This document shows positions 50,012-59,984 of a stretch of 64,000 nt of DNA, piece after piece; the first letter of the stretch is position 1, and the number at the start of each line of letters is the position of its first letter. Origin of the DNA: Rhizobium sp. (lineage in GTDB: Bacteria > Pseudomonadota > Alphaproteobacteria > Rhizobiales > Rhizobiaceae); the NCBI GenBank assembly GCA_028290545.1, contig JAQGJP010000020.1:45351-109350 (forward strand). Reading direction: 5' to 3'. The notes under the pieces were generated by a model, which had not been told where the DNA came from, did no database searches, and was given only the letters and a program-made list of their open reading frames with translations. A program made the translations under genes and the position numbers.

Positions 50012-50785
50012 TCAGAATTGGTAATCGAACAGCTCGATCAGCAGCCGGTCTCGTTTGCCGACGAGATCGCGAAGTTCATCGGTGTAATATTCCCGATAGC
50101 TTTTCAGCGTGCGGGCGGAGGTGTTCTTCGGCGTCGGGGCGTTACGCTTCAGGATTCCTTTTGCATTCTCCTTGAAGCCGCAACGCGCCTGGTTTTCGAT
50201 CACGAATTCGGAAAAATCGTCGGTGAGGCTTTCGCTCTTGAACACCCGATCATAGATCGCCCAGCGCCTCTGATGCGCAATCGCCCTATCCATGTTCCAC
50301 ATATACCATGTGTGCAGGAAGAGTGCCGGATGCGGGGTCGTCACGCGAATGAACCGATAGGAATAAAAGCCGAGGAATTTATTGACCGACGAGCGCGAAT
50401 AGGGATGCTCGGTCATCACCCTCCTGAGAAACATCGGATCGTTGATCGATTTGAGCCAGAGTGCAAAAGATTCCTTGGGGTTGCCGGCATCGAAAAGCTT
50501 TCTGGCATCGTCCTCGCCCAGTGCCGCACGCACATCGCGGAAGAACAGCACATTCGGCTGCTCGATCGAATAGGCCCACATCGAGACATACCAGTCCCAC
50601 GGATTGCGGACGGTGGCGAAGGCAAATTTTCCCTGCTTCCAGAAGAAAGGCCGTCCCCTGGTCAGCGGTGCATGTCGAAAGGAACGGACCGGTTTATCGG
50701 CCATGAGCTTGTTGAGAAGCGAGACGACATAGGTGCTGCCGGTCTTGTACATATCCAGATAGATGAACTTCTCATACTCGATCAT
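50012..50785 (-). CDS. Sulfotransferase-like protein
   Basis: A 257-residue cytosolic protein of the sulfotransferase fold. The 5' phosphosulfate-binding loop is in KFIYLDMYKTGSTYV and the 3'-phosphate part in FATVRNPWDWYVSMW. The rest is aromatic-rich with YRFIRVTTPHPALFLH. It would transfer sulfate from PAPS to a carbohydrate or lipid acceptor; the acceptor is unknown. GAGG is 5 nt before the ATG at 50785; the GTG start in the track is less likely. It is the downstream partner of a paralog 66 bp away. No genes for PAPS synthesis are in the window. Confidence 0.78.
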   Translation of the reverse strand: MIEYEKFIYLDMYKTGSTYVVSLLNKLMADKPVRSFRHAPLTRGRPFFWKQGKFAFATVRNPWDWYVSMWAYSIEQPNVLFFRDVRAALGEDDARKLFDAGNPKESFALWLKSINDPMFLRRVMTEHPYSRSSVNKFLGFYSYRFIRVTTPHPALFLHTWYMWNMDRAIAHQRRWAIYDRVFKSESLTDDFSEFVIENQARCGFKENAKGILKRNAPTPKNTSARTLKSYREYYTDELRDLVGKRDRLLIELFDYQF

Positions 50786-50851
50786 GGGCACCTCATGCGG
50801 CTCGGCTGGTCGGGCGTCCTTTATGCCGGAACACCGCCAAGGTCAATTTGG

Positions 50852-51619
50852 CTAAAACTTATAGCCGAAGAGTTCGATGAACAGGCGGTCCTTGTCGGCC
50901 ACGAGCTGCCGCGTCGCCTCCGTGTAATAGTCGCGATAACTCGGAAGGAGGCGGATGCTGGTATTGCGTGGCGTCTCCGCATACTTGTCGATCATCGCTT
51001 CCGCATCGGGCTTGAAATCGCAGCGTTCGCGATATTTGCCGACGAAGGCTTTCAGGTCCGAATTCAGCGATTCCATCCGCAGAACCTCCCGGTACATATG
51101 CGCCCAGCGCTGGTAGCGGATCGCCGCATCGATGCTCGGCACCATCCAGCTTTTCAGCAGAAACGTCGGGTAGGGCGTCGTCACCCGCATGAACCGGAAT
51201 GTATAAAGGCCGATAATGCCGGCCAGGCCCGATTCTGGCAGGTTGTTCTTGATGACCCGCAGCATGAAATCCTTGTCGTTGACGGCGTGCAGCCATTTTC
51301 CGAAGGAGACGACAGGATTGCCCGCATCATACATTTCCTGGACTTCCTCCGGAGGCAATGCTTCGGAAAAGAACCGCCACATCGCGCCGCCGCCTTCGCG
51401 GGCAAACGACCACAGGCTGACATACCAGTCCCAGGGGTTGCGGACGGTGGCAAAGACCAGCTTGCCGCCGGTCCAGCTATAGGGCCGGCCGGAGGTCAGC
51501 GGCCCATGGCGCTTCACACGGATCTGCTTGCCTTCGGTGATCGCCGGCAGAAGGTTCTTGATATGCGAACTGCCCGTCTTGTAGACGTCCAGATAGATGA
51601 ATTTCTCGTATTCGATCAC
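50852..51619 (-). CDS. Sulfotransferase-like protein, paralog
   Basis: A 255-residue paralog of the next gene, sharing IEYEKFIYLD, the YKTGSS loop, FATVRNPWDWYVSLW, and ends such as DKDRLFIELFGYKF. The GTG at 51619 has GGAG 8 nt upstream and gives the same N-terminus as the paralog; the track start adds 14 residues. The two genes form a tandem duplication and are probably co-transcribed. The group resembles sulfotransferases that decorate surface polysaccharide or lipid, but the substrate is not determined. The pair lies between core genes ffh and dapF. Confidence 0.78.
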   Translation of the reverse strand: MIEYEKFIYLDVYKTGSSHIKNLLPAITEGKQIRVKRHGPLTSGRPYSWTGGKLVFATVRNPWDWYVSLWSFAREGGGAMWRFFSEALPPEEVQEMYDAGNPVVSFGKWLHAVNDKDFMLRVIKNNLPESGLAGIIGLYTFRFMRVTTPYPTFLLKSWMVPSIDAAIRYQRWAHMYREVLRMESLNSDLKAFVGKYRERCDFKPDAEAMIDKYAETPRNTSIRLLPSYRDYYTEATRQLVADKDRLFIELFGYKF

Positions 51620-51745
51620 GCGTGCGTCTCCGGCAGGATATTCTGAACAGCGAACGAACAATCAGCTTTATTATGACCAAACCCCACCTTGCAATCGGAC
51701 GAGCGGCGCATATCTCACTTTTCATGCATCCGTGATGGAGCGAAA

Positions 51746-52759
51746 ATGCCGGACAAGCCGACAAAGCAACGTAACATCTACTATCAGGGGCCTGCGTCCG
51801 ACCATTTCAACGGCAGGCGTTTTTTCAATCCCGGGGGCATCCATCCGCTTGGCTTCGCAGCACTTCTCAAATGGCAGACCAGCGCGCGCGGACCGAAATG
51901 GCCGAAATCCATTCCCAGCCCGTTCGCGGGCAACAGGCCCGCTCAGCACGTAACCGGATCAGCACTGCGGATTACCATGATCGGTCATGCCAGCCTGTTG
52001 ATCCAGACGGCCGGGCTGAACATCCTCACCGATCCGGTCTGGTCGGAGCGCGTCAGCCCGCTTTCCTTCATCGGCCCGAAACGGCACAACCCGCCTGGCG
52101 TTGCCATGGACGACCTGCCGCCGATCGACCTGATCCTTGTTACCCACAATCACTATGACCATCTCGATCTCGCGACATTGAGGGCCCTGCATGCACGCCA
52201 CAAGCCGCGTATCGTCACACCGCTCGGCAATGACGTGATCATCCGCAAGGCCATGCCGGATGCAAGGATCACGGTGACGGACTGGCGCGACGCGACCCGG
52301 CTGGAAAATGACATCACCATTCACACTGAACCCTGCCATCACTGGTCGGCGCGTGGTTCGGGTGACCGCCGCATGGCGCTCTGGGCCGCCTTCGCGATCG
52401 AAACGCCGGGCGGCAAGATCTATCATGTCGGCGATACCGGCTTTCACGACGGCATCAACTACCGCGCCGCCGCCGAAAAGCACGGCGGCTTCCGGCTCGC
52501 CATCCTGCCGATCGGCGCCTATGAGCCGCAATGGTTCATGAAGCCGCAGCATCAGAACCCGGAAGAGGCCGTTGCCGGCATGCAGCTTGCAAAGGCTGCG
52601 CACGCGGTCGGCCACCACTGGGGCACGTTCAAGCTGACGGACGAACCGGTCGACGAACCTGTCAATGCACTCGCACGCGCCCTCGAAAAGGCTGGCATCG
52701 CACCCGATCGTTTCCACCCGCTCAGGCCCGGCGAGGCGATTGACGTGCCGGAGGTCTGA
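51746..52759 (+). CDS. MBL-fold metal-dependent hydrolase (NAPE-PLD/UlaG-like)
   Basis: A 337-residue metallo-beta-lactamase-fold protein. The dinuclear zinc motif THNHYDHLD (HxHxDH) is at about 131-139, preceded by [13 protein letters not shown]. Further ligands are in [10 protein letters not shown] and [10 protein letters not shown], and a late His is in AVGHHWGTF. The overall layout, with [11 protein letters not shown] before the core, matches NAPE-phospholipase D-like members. TGGAG lies 5 nt before the ATG at 51746. It is followed by dapF. The substrate is unknown. Confidence 0.9.
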   Translation: MPDKPTKQRNIYYQGPASDHFNGRRFFNPGGIHPLGFAALLKWQTSARGPKWPKSIPSPFAGNRPAQHVTGSALRITMIGHASLLIQTAGLNILTDPVWSERVSPLSFIGPKRHNPPGVAMDDLPPIDLILVTHNHYDHLDLATLRALHARHKPRIVTPLGNDVIIRKAMPDARITVTDWRDATRLENDITIHTEPCHHWSARGSGDRRMALWAAFAIETPGGKIYHVGDTGFHDGINYRAAAEKHGGFRLAILPIGAYEPQWFMKPQHQNPEEAVAGMQLAKAAHAVGHHWGTFKLTDEPVDEPVNALARALEKAGIAPDRFHPLRPGEAIDVPEV

Positions 52760-52833
52760 TTCGTTTGAAGGGACTGGCAATTAAGCCGCTTTTATTCCAT
52801 ATAGAGGCCAATTCGACCAAGGCCTTGAAGACG

Positions 52834-53724
52834 ATGACGACCGACGCGCCCTTCGCAAAGATGAACGGACTGGGAAACAAGATCCTGGTCGTGGACATGC
52901 GTGGCCGCAACGACAAGGTGACGCCGGACGCCGCGATCGCGCTGGCCGCCAATCCGCAAACCTCTTTCGACCAGATCATGGCGATCTACGATCCGAAGGC
53001 TGAAGGCACCGACGCTTGGATCGACATTCTCAATTGCGATGGCAGTTTCGCACAGGCCTGCGGCAACGGCACCCGCTGCGTCGTCCAGGCGCTGGCGGCC
53101 GAAACCGGCCGCAAGACCTTCACCTTCCAGACCATCGCCGGCATCCTGAACGCCGAGGAACATGACAGCGGTCTGATTTCCGTCGATATGGGCAAGCCGG
53201 AATTCGCCTGGGACAGGATCCCGCTTGCCGAGGAATTTCACGACACCCGTCGGATCGAACTGCAGATCGGCCCGATCGACAATCCGGTGCTGCATTCGCC
53301 TTCTGTCGCCTCGATGGGCAATCCGCATGCGATCTTCTGGGTCGACAGGGATGTCTGGGATTACGAGCTCGACCGCTTCGGGCCGCTGCTCGAAAACCAT
53401 CCGATGTTTCCCGAGCGCGCCAATATTTCCATTGCCCGCGTTCGTTCGCGCGATGAACTCGATCTCCGCACCTGGGAACGTGGCGCAGGCCTGACGCTCG
53501 CCTGCGGTTCGGCAGCCTGTGCCGCCGGCGTCTCCGCCGCCCGGACCGGACGCACCGGCCGCGACGTCAGGATCACCATGCCCAGCGGCGGTGTGCTCCG
53601 GATCGTCTGGCGCGACGACGATCATGTCGTCATGACCGGTCCTGCCGAATGGGAATGGTCCGGAATGGTCGATGCCGCAAGTGGCGCCTATATCCGCGAC
53701 ATCCAAGAGGCGATCGCACTGTGA
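52834..53724 (+). CDS. dapF: Diaminopimelate epimerase
   Basis: DapF interconverts LL- and meso-diaminopimelate for lysine and peptidoglycan. The two catalytic cysteines are in [10 protein letters not shown] and [12 protein letters not shown], one per lobe. [15 protein letters not shown] is the conserved N-terminus. The protein from ATG 52834 is 296 residues; the track start (TTG 52765) adds an unconserved leader. The 3' end overlaps the mtaB GTG as GTGA. The order dapF-mtaB-ftsY is typical for rhizobia. Confidence 0.96.
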   Translation: MTTDAPFAKMNGLGNKILVVDMRGRNDKVTPDAAIALAANPQTSFDQIMAIYDPKAEGTDAWIDILNCDGSFAQACGNGTRCVVQALAAETGRKTFTFQTIAGILNAEEHDSGLISVDMGKPEFAWDRIPLAEEFHDTRRIELQIGPIDNPVLHSPSVASMGNPHAIFWVDRDVWDYELDRFGPLLENHPMFPERANISIARVRSRDELDLRTWERGAGLTLACGSAACAAGVSAARTGRTGRDVRITMPSGGVLRIVWRDDDHVVMTGPAEWEWSGMVDAASGAYIRDIQEAIAL

Positions 53725-54992
53725 GCGGTGTCGACGTTGTCACTTTCGGCTGCCGCCTCAACACCTACGAATCCGAGATCATCAAGGCGGAAGCGGGTAG
53801 TGCCGGCCTCAACAACGCGTTGATCTTCAACACCTGTGCCGTCACAGGCGAGGCTGTCCGACAGGCACGACAGGCGATCCGCCGCGCCCGCCGCGAAAAC
53901 CCGGAAACACGCATTATCGTCACCGGCTGCGCCGCGCAAACGGAAGCTTCTGCCTTCGCGGACATGCCCGAGGTCGATGCGGTGCTCGGCAATGAGGAAA
54001 AGCTGAAGGCCGGGAATTATCGCGCGCTGCCGGATTTCGGCGTAGCCTCTTCCGAGAAGCTGCGCGTCAACGATATCATGAGCGTTCGCGCCACAGCGCC
54101 GCAGATGGTCAAACTGATCGACGGACATGTCAGGGCTTTCATTCAGGTCCAGAACGGCTGCGACCATCGCTGCACTTTCTGCATCATCCCCTATGGCCGC
54201 GGCAATTCCCGCTCGGTGCCGATGGGCGCCGTGGTCGAACAGGCGCGCATGCTGGCCGAAAACGGCTATCGCGAGATCGTCCTGACCGGCATCGACGCCA
54301 CGAGCTATGGTGCCGATCTGCCCGGCGCGCCGTCGCTCGGCCTGCTCGCCAAGGCCATTCTCAAGCATGTGCCGGAGATTAGCCGGCTAAGATTGTCATC
54401 CATCGACAGTGTCGAGGCCGATGAACACCTGTGGGACCTGATTGCCGACCAACCGCGTTTCATGCCGCACCTGCATCTTTCGCTTCAGCACGGCGACAAC
54501 ATGATCCTGAAACGGATGAAGCGTCGGCATTCCCGCGAGGACGCGATCGCGTTTGCCAGCCGCGCCCGCGCGCTACGGCCCCAAATGAACCTGAGCGCCG
54601 ATATCATCGCCGGTTTCCCCACCGAGACCGAGGACATGTTCGGAAACTCGGTGCGGCTGGCCGAGGAATGCGGCATCTCCCGCCTGCATGTGTTTCCGTT
54701 CTCGCCGCGTCAGGGCACACCCGCCGCCCGCATGCCGCAACTGGACCGCAGCCTGATCAAGGATCGCGCCGGCCGCCTGCGCGCCGAGGGCGAACGGCTC
54801 TATCAGGGCCATCTCGATGGAATGATCGGCCGGGTCGAGACTATGCTTGTCGAAAACACCGGCATGGCGCATACGGAGAACTTCACGCTCGTGGATGGAC
54901 TTGGGCTTCCGCCCCGGGCATTTGCCGAGGTTCGGATCACCGGCCACAATGGCAAGCATCTGATTGCTGAAGCGCTGCAAAAAGCAGCCTGA
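53721..54992 (+). CDS. mtaB: tRNA-t6A37 methylthiotransferase (MiaB-like)
   Basis: A 423-residue radical-SAM methylthiotransferase converting t6A to ms2t6A at tRNA position 37. The N-terminal UPF0004 domain supplies one [4Fe-4S] via Cys in [19 protein letters not shown] and GCAAQTEA. The radical-SAM CxxxCxxC is in [17 protein letters not shown]-terminal TRAM-like part follows. The GTG at 53721 overlaps the dapF stop (GTGA), the likely start; the ATG in the track at 53649 lies in dapF. It belongs to the dapF-mtaB-ftsY operon. Confidence 0.94.
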   Translation: MSGVDVVTFGCRLNTYESEIIKAEAGSAGLNNALIFNTCAVTGEAVRQARQAIRRARRENPETRIIVTGCAAQTEASAFADMPEVDAVLGNEEKLKAGNYRALPDFGVASSEKLRVNDIMSVRATAPQMVKLIDGHVRAFIQVQNGCDHRCTFCIIPYGRGNSRSVPMGAVVEQARMLAENGYREIVLTGIDATSYGADLPGAPSLGLLAKAILKHVPEISRLRLSSIDSVEADEHLWDLIADQPRFMPHLHLSLQHGDNMILKRMKRRHSREDAIAFASRARALRPQMNLSADIIAGFPTETEDMFGNSVRLAEECGISRLHVFPFSPRQGTPAARMPQLDRSLIKDRAGRLRAEGERLYQGHLDGMIGRVETMLVENTGMAHTENFTLVDGLGLPPRAFAEVRITGHNGKHLIAEALQKAA

Positions 54993-55004
54993 CGGGAAGA
55001 ATTC

Positions 55005-56321
55005 ATGGCGCTCGGTTTCATCAAGAAAATCTTCTCCTTCCGCAAGGACGAGCCGGCGGCGTCAGCCGCAGCGCCTGAGGCCGAGGACGATCTGCCCGAG
55101 GCGATCGAGACGCTGATCGTTCCGGATAAGCTCGATCACGAGGACGACGAGGATCCGCTTGCAGAACTTGCAGCGCAGGCCGAATCCGTCGCCGAATTCG
55201 AGCATACTATCGATGCGGAGCCCGCTGCAGAGCCCGAGGAAGCCGTTTCCCTTCTTGCTCCGGAAATTGAGCAGTACATCCAGCCAGTTGAGCCTGTTGA
55301 TCCCATCGCGCCGGTCGAACGCGTTCTGCCGGCCGGTTTCTCAAGCGCTGCCGATCGCACGCCCGAACCGCTGCCGATCGAGCCTGAAAAACGCCGTACC
55401 TGGATAGAGCGCCTGCGCCAGGGTCTTGCCCGCACCTCGGCGCAACTTTCCTCGCAAATCACATCGCTGTTCACCAAGCGCAAGCTGGATGAACAGACGC
55501 TGCAGGATCTCGAAGACCTGCTGATCCAGGCCGACCTCGGCGTCGAGACCGCGATGCGGATCGCCGACACGCTGTCGTCGGAGCGCTATGGCAAGGATGT
55601 CAGCGGCGAGGATGTGTCGCGCATCATGGTCGGTGAAATCACCAAGGTATTGACGCCGGTCGCCAAGCCGCTGGAACTCGATCTCGCCCATAAGCCGCAT
55701 GTGATCCTCGTCGTCGGCGTCAACGGCACCGGCAAGACCACGACGATCGGCAAACTGGCCGCCAAGCTCTCGCGCAGCGGTCTCAAGGTCATGCTCGCCG
55801 CCGGAGACACGTTCCGCGCTGCTGCGATCGAACAGCTGCATATCTGGGCGGAGCGCACCGGCGCCGACATCGTCTCGACCAAGCTGGGTGCCGATGCCGC
55901 CGGCCTTGCATACGAGGCTTATGAAAAGGCCCGCGCGTCCGGCCATGACGTGCTGATCATCGACACCGCCGGTCGCCTGCAGAACAAGACCGAACTGATG
56001 GCCGAACTCGAGAAGATCGTCCGCGTGCTTGGCAGGCTCGATCCCGATGCGCCGCATACCGTACTGCAGACGCTGGACGCGACCACCGGCCAGAATGCGC
56101 TCAACCAGGTGGAAATCTTCCGCAACATCGCCGGCGTCTCCGGCCTGATCATGACCAAGCTCGACGGCACCGCGCGCGGCGGCATTCTCGTGGCGATTTC
56201 CGCCAAGCACAAGCTGCCGGTCTATTTCATCGGCGTCGGCGAAGGCATCGATGATCTCGAACCCTTCAACGCCCAGGACTTCGCCGAAGCGATCGCCGGG
56301 CTGCAAAGCACGAACAAATAG
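55005..56321 (+). CDS. ftsY: Signal recognition particle receptor FtsY
   Basis: FtsY is the membrane-associated SRP receptor GTPase. The N-terminal ~125 residues are acidic and low-complexity (A-domain, for membrane contact), and the NG domain follows. GTPase motifs are [16 protein letters not shown] at about 236, [12 protein letters not shown] and [11 protein letters not shown]. The length is 438 residues. It begins 12 bp after mtaB with GGGAAGAA upstream of the ATG. Its partner Ffh lies about 5 kb away on the other strand. Confidence 0.97.
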   Translation: MALGFIKKIFSFRKDEPAASAAAPEAEDDLPEAIETLIVPDKLDHEDDEDPLAELAAQAESVAEFEHTIDAEPAAEPEEAVSLLAPEIEQYIQPVEPVDPIAPVERVLPAGFSSAADRTPEPLPIEPEKRRTWIERLRQGLARTSAQLSSQITSLFTKRKLDEQTLQDLEDLLIQADLGVETAMRIADTLSSERYGKDVSGEDVSRIMVGEITKVLTPVAKPLELDLAHKPHVILVVGVNGTGKTTTIGKLAAKLSRSGLKVMLAAGDTFRAAAIEQLHIWAERTGADIVSTKLGADAAGLAYEAYEKARASGHDVLIIDTAGRLQNKTELMAELEKIVRVLGRLDPDAPHTVLQTLDATTGQNALNQVEIFRNIAGVSGLIMTKLDGTARGGILVAISAKHKLPVYFIGVGEGIDDLEPFNAQDFAEAIAGLQSTNK

Positions 56322-56368
56322 CGCTTCCAACCCGTTAAGCATGTGATTATAGCGGACCGACTGGAATT

Positions 56369-57052
56369 ATGGAAAACGGAAAAATGGCGGAAGAAACCCA
56401 AACCAAGCTGCCGCAAGGTCATGCGAAGGAAAATGTCGGCCTGAAACTGGCGCTCGAGCTTGGGCCGCTGATGGTGTTTTTCTTCGGCAATCTCTACGGC
56501 GAAAGGCTTGGCAAGCTGTTTCCGGCACTGGCCACGCTTGGAGGACCGCTGTTCATTGCCACGGGCCTGTTCATGGCAGCGACGGTGATCTCGCTGCTGG
56601 TTTCCAAGCTCGTCGTCGGCAAGCTGCCGCTGATGCCACTGGTTTCCGGTGTCGTGGTGCTGGTTTTCGGCGGCCTGTCGATCTGGCTGCAGAACGAGCT
56701 TTTCATCAAGATGAAGCCGACGATCATCAACACGATGTTTGGCCTGATCCTGCTTGGCGGCCTGTTCTTCGGCCGCTCGCTACTCGGCTATGTCTTCAAT
56801 TCCGCCTTCCAGCTCGATGACGAAGGCTGGAACAAGCTGACGCTGCGCTGGGGCCTGTTTTTCCTGTTCCTCGCCGTTCTCAACGAAATCGTCTGGCGGG
56901 GGTCCAATTGGTACTATCTGCCCGATGTAAAAGCCGCCGATAATCTCTGGGTGAATTTCAAGGTCTGGGGCACGATGCCGATCACCTTCCTGTTCACGCT
57001 CAGCCAGTTGCCGCTGATCATGAAGCATTCGCTCGAAGGCAAGCAACAGTAA
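56369..57052 (+). CDS. Septation protein A / intracellular septation membrane protein (YciB family)
   Basis: A 227-residue inner-membrane protein with about five helices. Family motifs are [13 protein letters not shown] near residue 31, [18 protein letters not shown] and [17 protein letters not shown]. It is required for normal septum formation or cell envelope in E. coli (YciB/IspZ); its molecular role is unclear. The start is ATG 56369; a second ATG 5 codons later also has GGAAAA upstream. Its TAA overlaps the next gene's ATG (TAATG). It lies between ftsY and ccm genes, as in other rhizobia. Confidence 0.92.
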   Translation: MENGKMAEETQTKLPQGHAKENVGLKLALELGPLMVFFFGNLYGERLGKLFPALATLGGPLFIATGLFMAATVISLLVSKLVVGKLPLMPLVSGVVVLVFGGLSIWLQNELFIKMKPTIINTMFGLILLGGLFFGRSLLGYVFNSAFQLDDEGWNKLTLRWGLFFLFLAVLNEIVWRGSNWYYLPDVKAADNLWVNFKVWGTMPITFLFTLSQLPLIMKHSLEGKQQ

Positions 57053-57636
57053 TGCCTGAAATCCAGCCGGATATCCGGCGCCAAATCGGCATCGGCCTGC
57101 TGATTTTCCTCGCCATCCTGATCGTCCAGATTGTTGCCGAACGGCTGATGGGCCGCGTCTGGATCTGCACCTGCGGCGAAATCAAACTGTTTGAAAGCCT
57201 GGTCCATTCCCCCGGCAATTCCCAGCATCTGTCGGACTGGTATACGCCGAGCCACATCATCCATGGCTTCCTGTTCTATGGTCTCGGTTGGCTGCTATTC
57301 CGCAAGCGCTCGATCGGCCTGCGGCTGGGTTTCGCGACGCTGATCGAGGCGGCCTGGGAAATCCTCGAAAACAGCCCGATCATCATCGAACGCTATCGCG
57401 CCGCGACCATCGCCTTCGATTATGTCGGCGATTCGATCCTGAATTCCACCATGGACACCGTGTTCATGGCGCTCGGCTTCCTGGCGGCATGGCGACTGCC
57501 GATCTGGCTGACGATCGCGCTGGCGCTGATTGCCGAAATCGTCACCGGTATTCTGATCCGCGATAACCTGACACTGAACGTCATCATGCTCGTCTACCCG
57601 GTCGATGCGATCAAGGTCTGGCAGGGCGGGGTTTAG
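57052..57636 (+). CDS. DUF2585 family membrane protein
   Basis: A 194-residue membrane protein of the DUF2585 (UPF0314) family, restricted mainly to alphaproteobacteria. Features are [10 protein letters not shown] near the start, [25 protein letters not shown] and [12 protein letters not shown]. It has about four helices. The ATG overlaps the upstream stop (TAATG), so it is co-translated with the septation protein. The function is unknown. It is convergent with the HigA-like gene, overlapping it by 4 bp at the 3' end. Confidence 0.9.
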   Translation: MPEIQPDIRRQIGIGLLIFLAILIVQIVAERLMGRVWICTCGEIKLFESLVHSPGNSQHLSDWYTPSHIIHGFLFYGLGWLLFRKRSIGLRLGFATLIEAAWEILENSPIIIERYRAATIAFDYVGDSILNSTMDTVFMALGFLAAWRLPIWLTIALALIAEIVTGILIRDNLTLNVIMLVYPVDAIKVWQGGV

Positions 57637-57938
57637 GCAGCTTCCAGTTCCGGAATCGCGTCGAGGTCGTCGTGCAGGGCTGCCTCGGCGATCTTGATGT
57701 CGTAACTGGTCTGCATGTTGAGCCAGAACTGCGGCGTCGTCCTGAAGAATTTCCCGAGCCGCAATGCGGTATCGGCACTGATGCCAATCTTTTCCGCCAC
57801 GATCCGCTCGATCCGGGTGCGCGGGACTCGGAGCTTTTTGGCGAGAGCATAAGGTGTCATTTCCAGGGGCGCCAGGTAGATCTCCCGTAGGATTTCGCCT
57901 GGATCGATTGGAGGCAGCATGAATTTGATTGTTATCAA
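57633..57938 (-). CDS. higA: HigA-like antitoxin, without HigB
   Basis: A protein of about 95-101 residues with the HigA/VapI XRE helix-turn-helix: [39 protein letters not shown], then [22 protein letters not shown]. It would neutralise a HigB ribonuclease and repress its own promoter, but no HigB frame is next to it. The start is unclear: a TTG at 57938 follows AGGAGG closely, and an ATG at 57920 (MLPPIDPGE) has poor spacing. It lies 42 bp after the broken DUF2750 gene. It may be a solitary regulator. Confidence 0.85.
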   Translation of the reverse strand: MITIKFMLPPIDPGEILREIYLAPLEMTPYALAKKLRVPRTRIERIVAEKIGISADTALRLGKFFRTTPQFWLNMQTSYDIKIAEAALHDDLDAIPELEAA

Positions 57939-57979
57939 AAACCTCCTTTTGCAGGATTTTATAGACGACCCACTCTATC

Positions 57980-58388
57980 CTAGGAATATTGTTCGCGGTC
58001 CTGATCGAGAAAACCAAGAAATTCCTCTGAGGTCAACTGTACGTTTTTGCCAGACGGGTGAGAAAATACACCTATCAAAGTACCCTCTTCCATAAAGCTC
58101 TTGAGAAACGTACCAACAAATTCGTCAAGATCGATACGGCGAGGTTTAAAACCTGACCAGCTATCCATAGCACATGCATCTGCAAATTCCGGCGCTGGCA
58201 AAAATTGGAAAGATCGAAATTTCGTCGTCATCCAATGCGGCAGTTGCCCATCCGTCGGAATAGAGCCCCCATAATTCCTGCCAATCCGCTATTTGCCTGA
58301 TTGTGTATTCGGCACGTCCGGGATCTGACATCGCCATGACATTTTTGAGTTGCTTGGGATGAACTGGCTTGCGATCCGCGACCATCAT
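57980..58388 (-). pseudogene. DUF2750 family gene broken by one-base indel
   Basis: Two overlapping minus-strand ORFs together spell one DUF2750-type protein. The first (from ATG 58388) gives KPVHPKQLKNVMAMSD ... QELWGLYSDGWATAALDDDEISIFP. The second continues PAPEFADACAMDSWSGF ... LIGVFSHPSGKNVQLTSEEFLGFLDQ. Removing one T from the T5 run (plus-strand A5 at 58200-58204) restores a single frame of about 135 codons. The start is coupled to the ccmG stop (ATGA). It is either a recent frameshift or a sequencing error. The family has unknown function. Confidence 0.8.
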
Positions 58389-58984
58389 TCCTTTACCCCA
58401 CCCAACGCCTTCTCGATCGCCGGCAGCAATTCATTCTGCACCGAATTGTCGTCAAACGGGCCGACATGCTTGTAGAGAATCACACCGGCGGGGCTGACGA
58501 GGAAGGATTCGGGAATGCCGTAGACGCCCCAGTCGATCGCAGCCGCGCCCTTCGGATCGACGCCGATCGCCCTGAAGGGATTGCCGAGTTCGCCGAGGAA
58601 GGCGAGCGCCGCATCGTTGCGGTCCTTGTAGTTGATGCCGACGACATTCAGCCGGTCGTCCCGTGCCAGACCCAGAATGATCGGATGTTCCTGCCGGCAG
58701 GGAATGCACCAGGATGCCCAGACATTGACCAGCGTCAGCTTGCCCCTGACCGCATCCGTCGTCAGCGCCGGGACCGGCTTGCCGGACAGGATCGCCCCAT
58801 CAAGGGCGGCGAGCCTGAGTTCGGGCGCCGCTTTGCCGATCAGCGCCGAAGGCAGCACCGACGTATCCCGGCCGGACATCAGCTGCATCATGAAGACACC
58901 GGCGAGCCCGAGAAAGACGACCAGCGGTATCAGGGCAACAACGACGCGACGGCTTCTGGAACCTGTTTCCGGCACGCAATTCAC
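58385..58984 (-). CDS. ccmG: Thiol:disulfide interchange protein CcmG (DsbE)
   Basis: A 199-residue membrane-anchored thioredoxin-fold protein that reduces apocytochrome c heme-binding cysteines. The N-terminal anchor is RRVVVALIPLVVFLGLAGVF; the redox pair Cys93-Cys96 is in ASWCIPCRQEHP, and GVYGIPESFLV holds the cis-Pro. It starts with GTG at 58984, overlapping the ccmD stop (GTGA). Its own stop overlaps the DUF2750 start. It closes the ccmABCDG operon. Confidence 0.95.
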   Translation of the reverse strand: MNCVPETGSRSRRVVVALIPLVVFLGLAGVFMMQLMSGRDTSVLPSALIGKAAPELRLAALDGAILSGKPVPALTTDAVRGKLTLVNVWASWCIPCRQEHPIILGLARDDRLNVVGINYKDRNDAALAFLGELGNPFRAIGVDPKGAAAIDWGVYGIPESFLVSPAGVILYKHVGPFDDNSVQNELLPAIEKALGGVKE

Positions 58985-59148
58985 GTGCTGTCCCCACTCG
59001 GCGCGGAACGCCGCCTTATGCCCTGCGCTTCAAGCCGCTTCAATTCCCGCCTTAGCCGAGCGCTCTCAAACCACGTAAAGCCGAGCAGGCCGGCGAGCAC
59101 GAAAGCCGAAATTCCCCAGGCGGAATAGATATAAAAAGCGTGGCTCAT
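58981..59148 (-). CDS. ccmD: Heme exporter protein CcmD
   Basis: A 55-residue single-span membrane protein, hidden in the track inside a longer wrong-frame ORF. It has a short N-terminus (MSHAFYIYSAWG), a single helix (ISAFVLAGLLGFTWF) and a basic C-terminal tail (LRRELKRLEAQGIRRR), the standard CcmD layout. The ATG at 59148 overlaps the ccmC stop and its stop overlaps the ccmG GTG. It joins CcmABC and helps release holo-CcmE. Confidence 0.9.
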   Translation of the reverse strand: MSHAFYIYSAWGISAFVLAGLLGFTWFESARLRRELKRLEAQGIRRRSAPSGDST

Positions 59149-59915
59149 CGCGCTTCGCCCCCGGCTTGCGCGGCGCGCGCGGCATTGCGGCGCATCACGG
59201 CAATCCGCCGCCGCCAGATCTCGTTGCGCATTGCCATCAGATGCAGTGTGAAAAATAGCAAAGTGTAACCGATCGCCATGACCAGAAGCGGTCGCAGGAA
59301 CTCGGGATCGATGGTTGGTCCGCCAAGCCGCATGACGCTGGCGGGCTGGTGCAGAGTATTCCACCATTCGACCGAGAACTTGATGATCGGGATATTGACG
59401 AAGCCGACCAGAATCATGATCGCGCCGACGCGCGCGGCGCGGCCCGGATCGTCCATCGCCCGGTTGAAGGCGATCAGGCCCAGATACATCAGGAACAGGA
59501 TGAACACCGAGGTCAGCCGCGCATCCCAAACCCACCAGGTGCCCCACATCGGCTTGCCCCAGAGCGAACCGGTCACCAGCGCCAGAAAGGTGAATGCCGC
59601 GCCAAGAGGGGCCGCTGTCCTGGCCGCCACATCGGCCAGCGGGTGCCGCCAGACCAGCGTGCCCAAGGCCGCAATCGCCATGATCGTATAGCACATCATC
59701 GACAGCCAGGCCGCCGGCACGTGGATATACATGATCCGCACCGTGGCGCCCTGCTGGTAATCGCCCTCGGTCGTGAAACTGAGATAGACGCCAACGGCGA
59801 GACAGACCAAGGTCAGGCCCGCCAACCACGGCAGGATACGCCCGGCCAGCCCGATGAAGCGCGTCGGATTGGCGAGCGATGTCAATTTCGAAGGCGCTAC
59901 GGTGGTCTGTGTCAT
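59145..59915 (-). CDS. ccmC: Heme exporter / handling protein CcmC
   Basis: A 256-residue membrane protein with six helices and the tryptophan-rich heme-binding motif WGTWWVWDARLTS. MYIHVPAAW and LHQPASV hold the conserved histidines. It loads heme onto CcmE. The ATG at 59915 gives MTQTTVAPSK and has AAGAGA upstream; the track start adds 12 residues. It overlaps ccmD by ATGA and is 69 bp after ccmB. Confidence 0.96.
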   Translation of the reverse strand: MTQTTVAPSKLTSLANPTRFIGLAGRILPWLAGLTLVCLAVGVYLSFTTEGDYQQGATVRIMYIHVPAAWLSMMCYTIMAIAALGTLVWRHPLADVAARTAAPLGAAFTFLALVTGSLWGKPMWGTWWVWDARLTSVFILFLMYLGLIAFNRAMDDPGRAARVGAIMILVGFVNIPIIKFSVEWWNTLHQPASVMRLGGPTIDPEFLRPLLVMAIGYTLLFFTLHLMAMRNEIWRRRIAVMRRNAARAAQAGGEAR

Positions 59916-59984
59916 GGCCGATCTCTTAGCGTTTTTGCCGGCATGCTGCAATTGATCCCGATCAAGCCGTCTTTCAAATTCGCG

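Noticed and set aside
57295-58017. 240-aa minus-strand ORF containing part of the HigA region
   Set aside because: It overlaps HigA and the DUF2585 gene in the wrong frames and shows no family resemblance.
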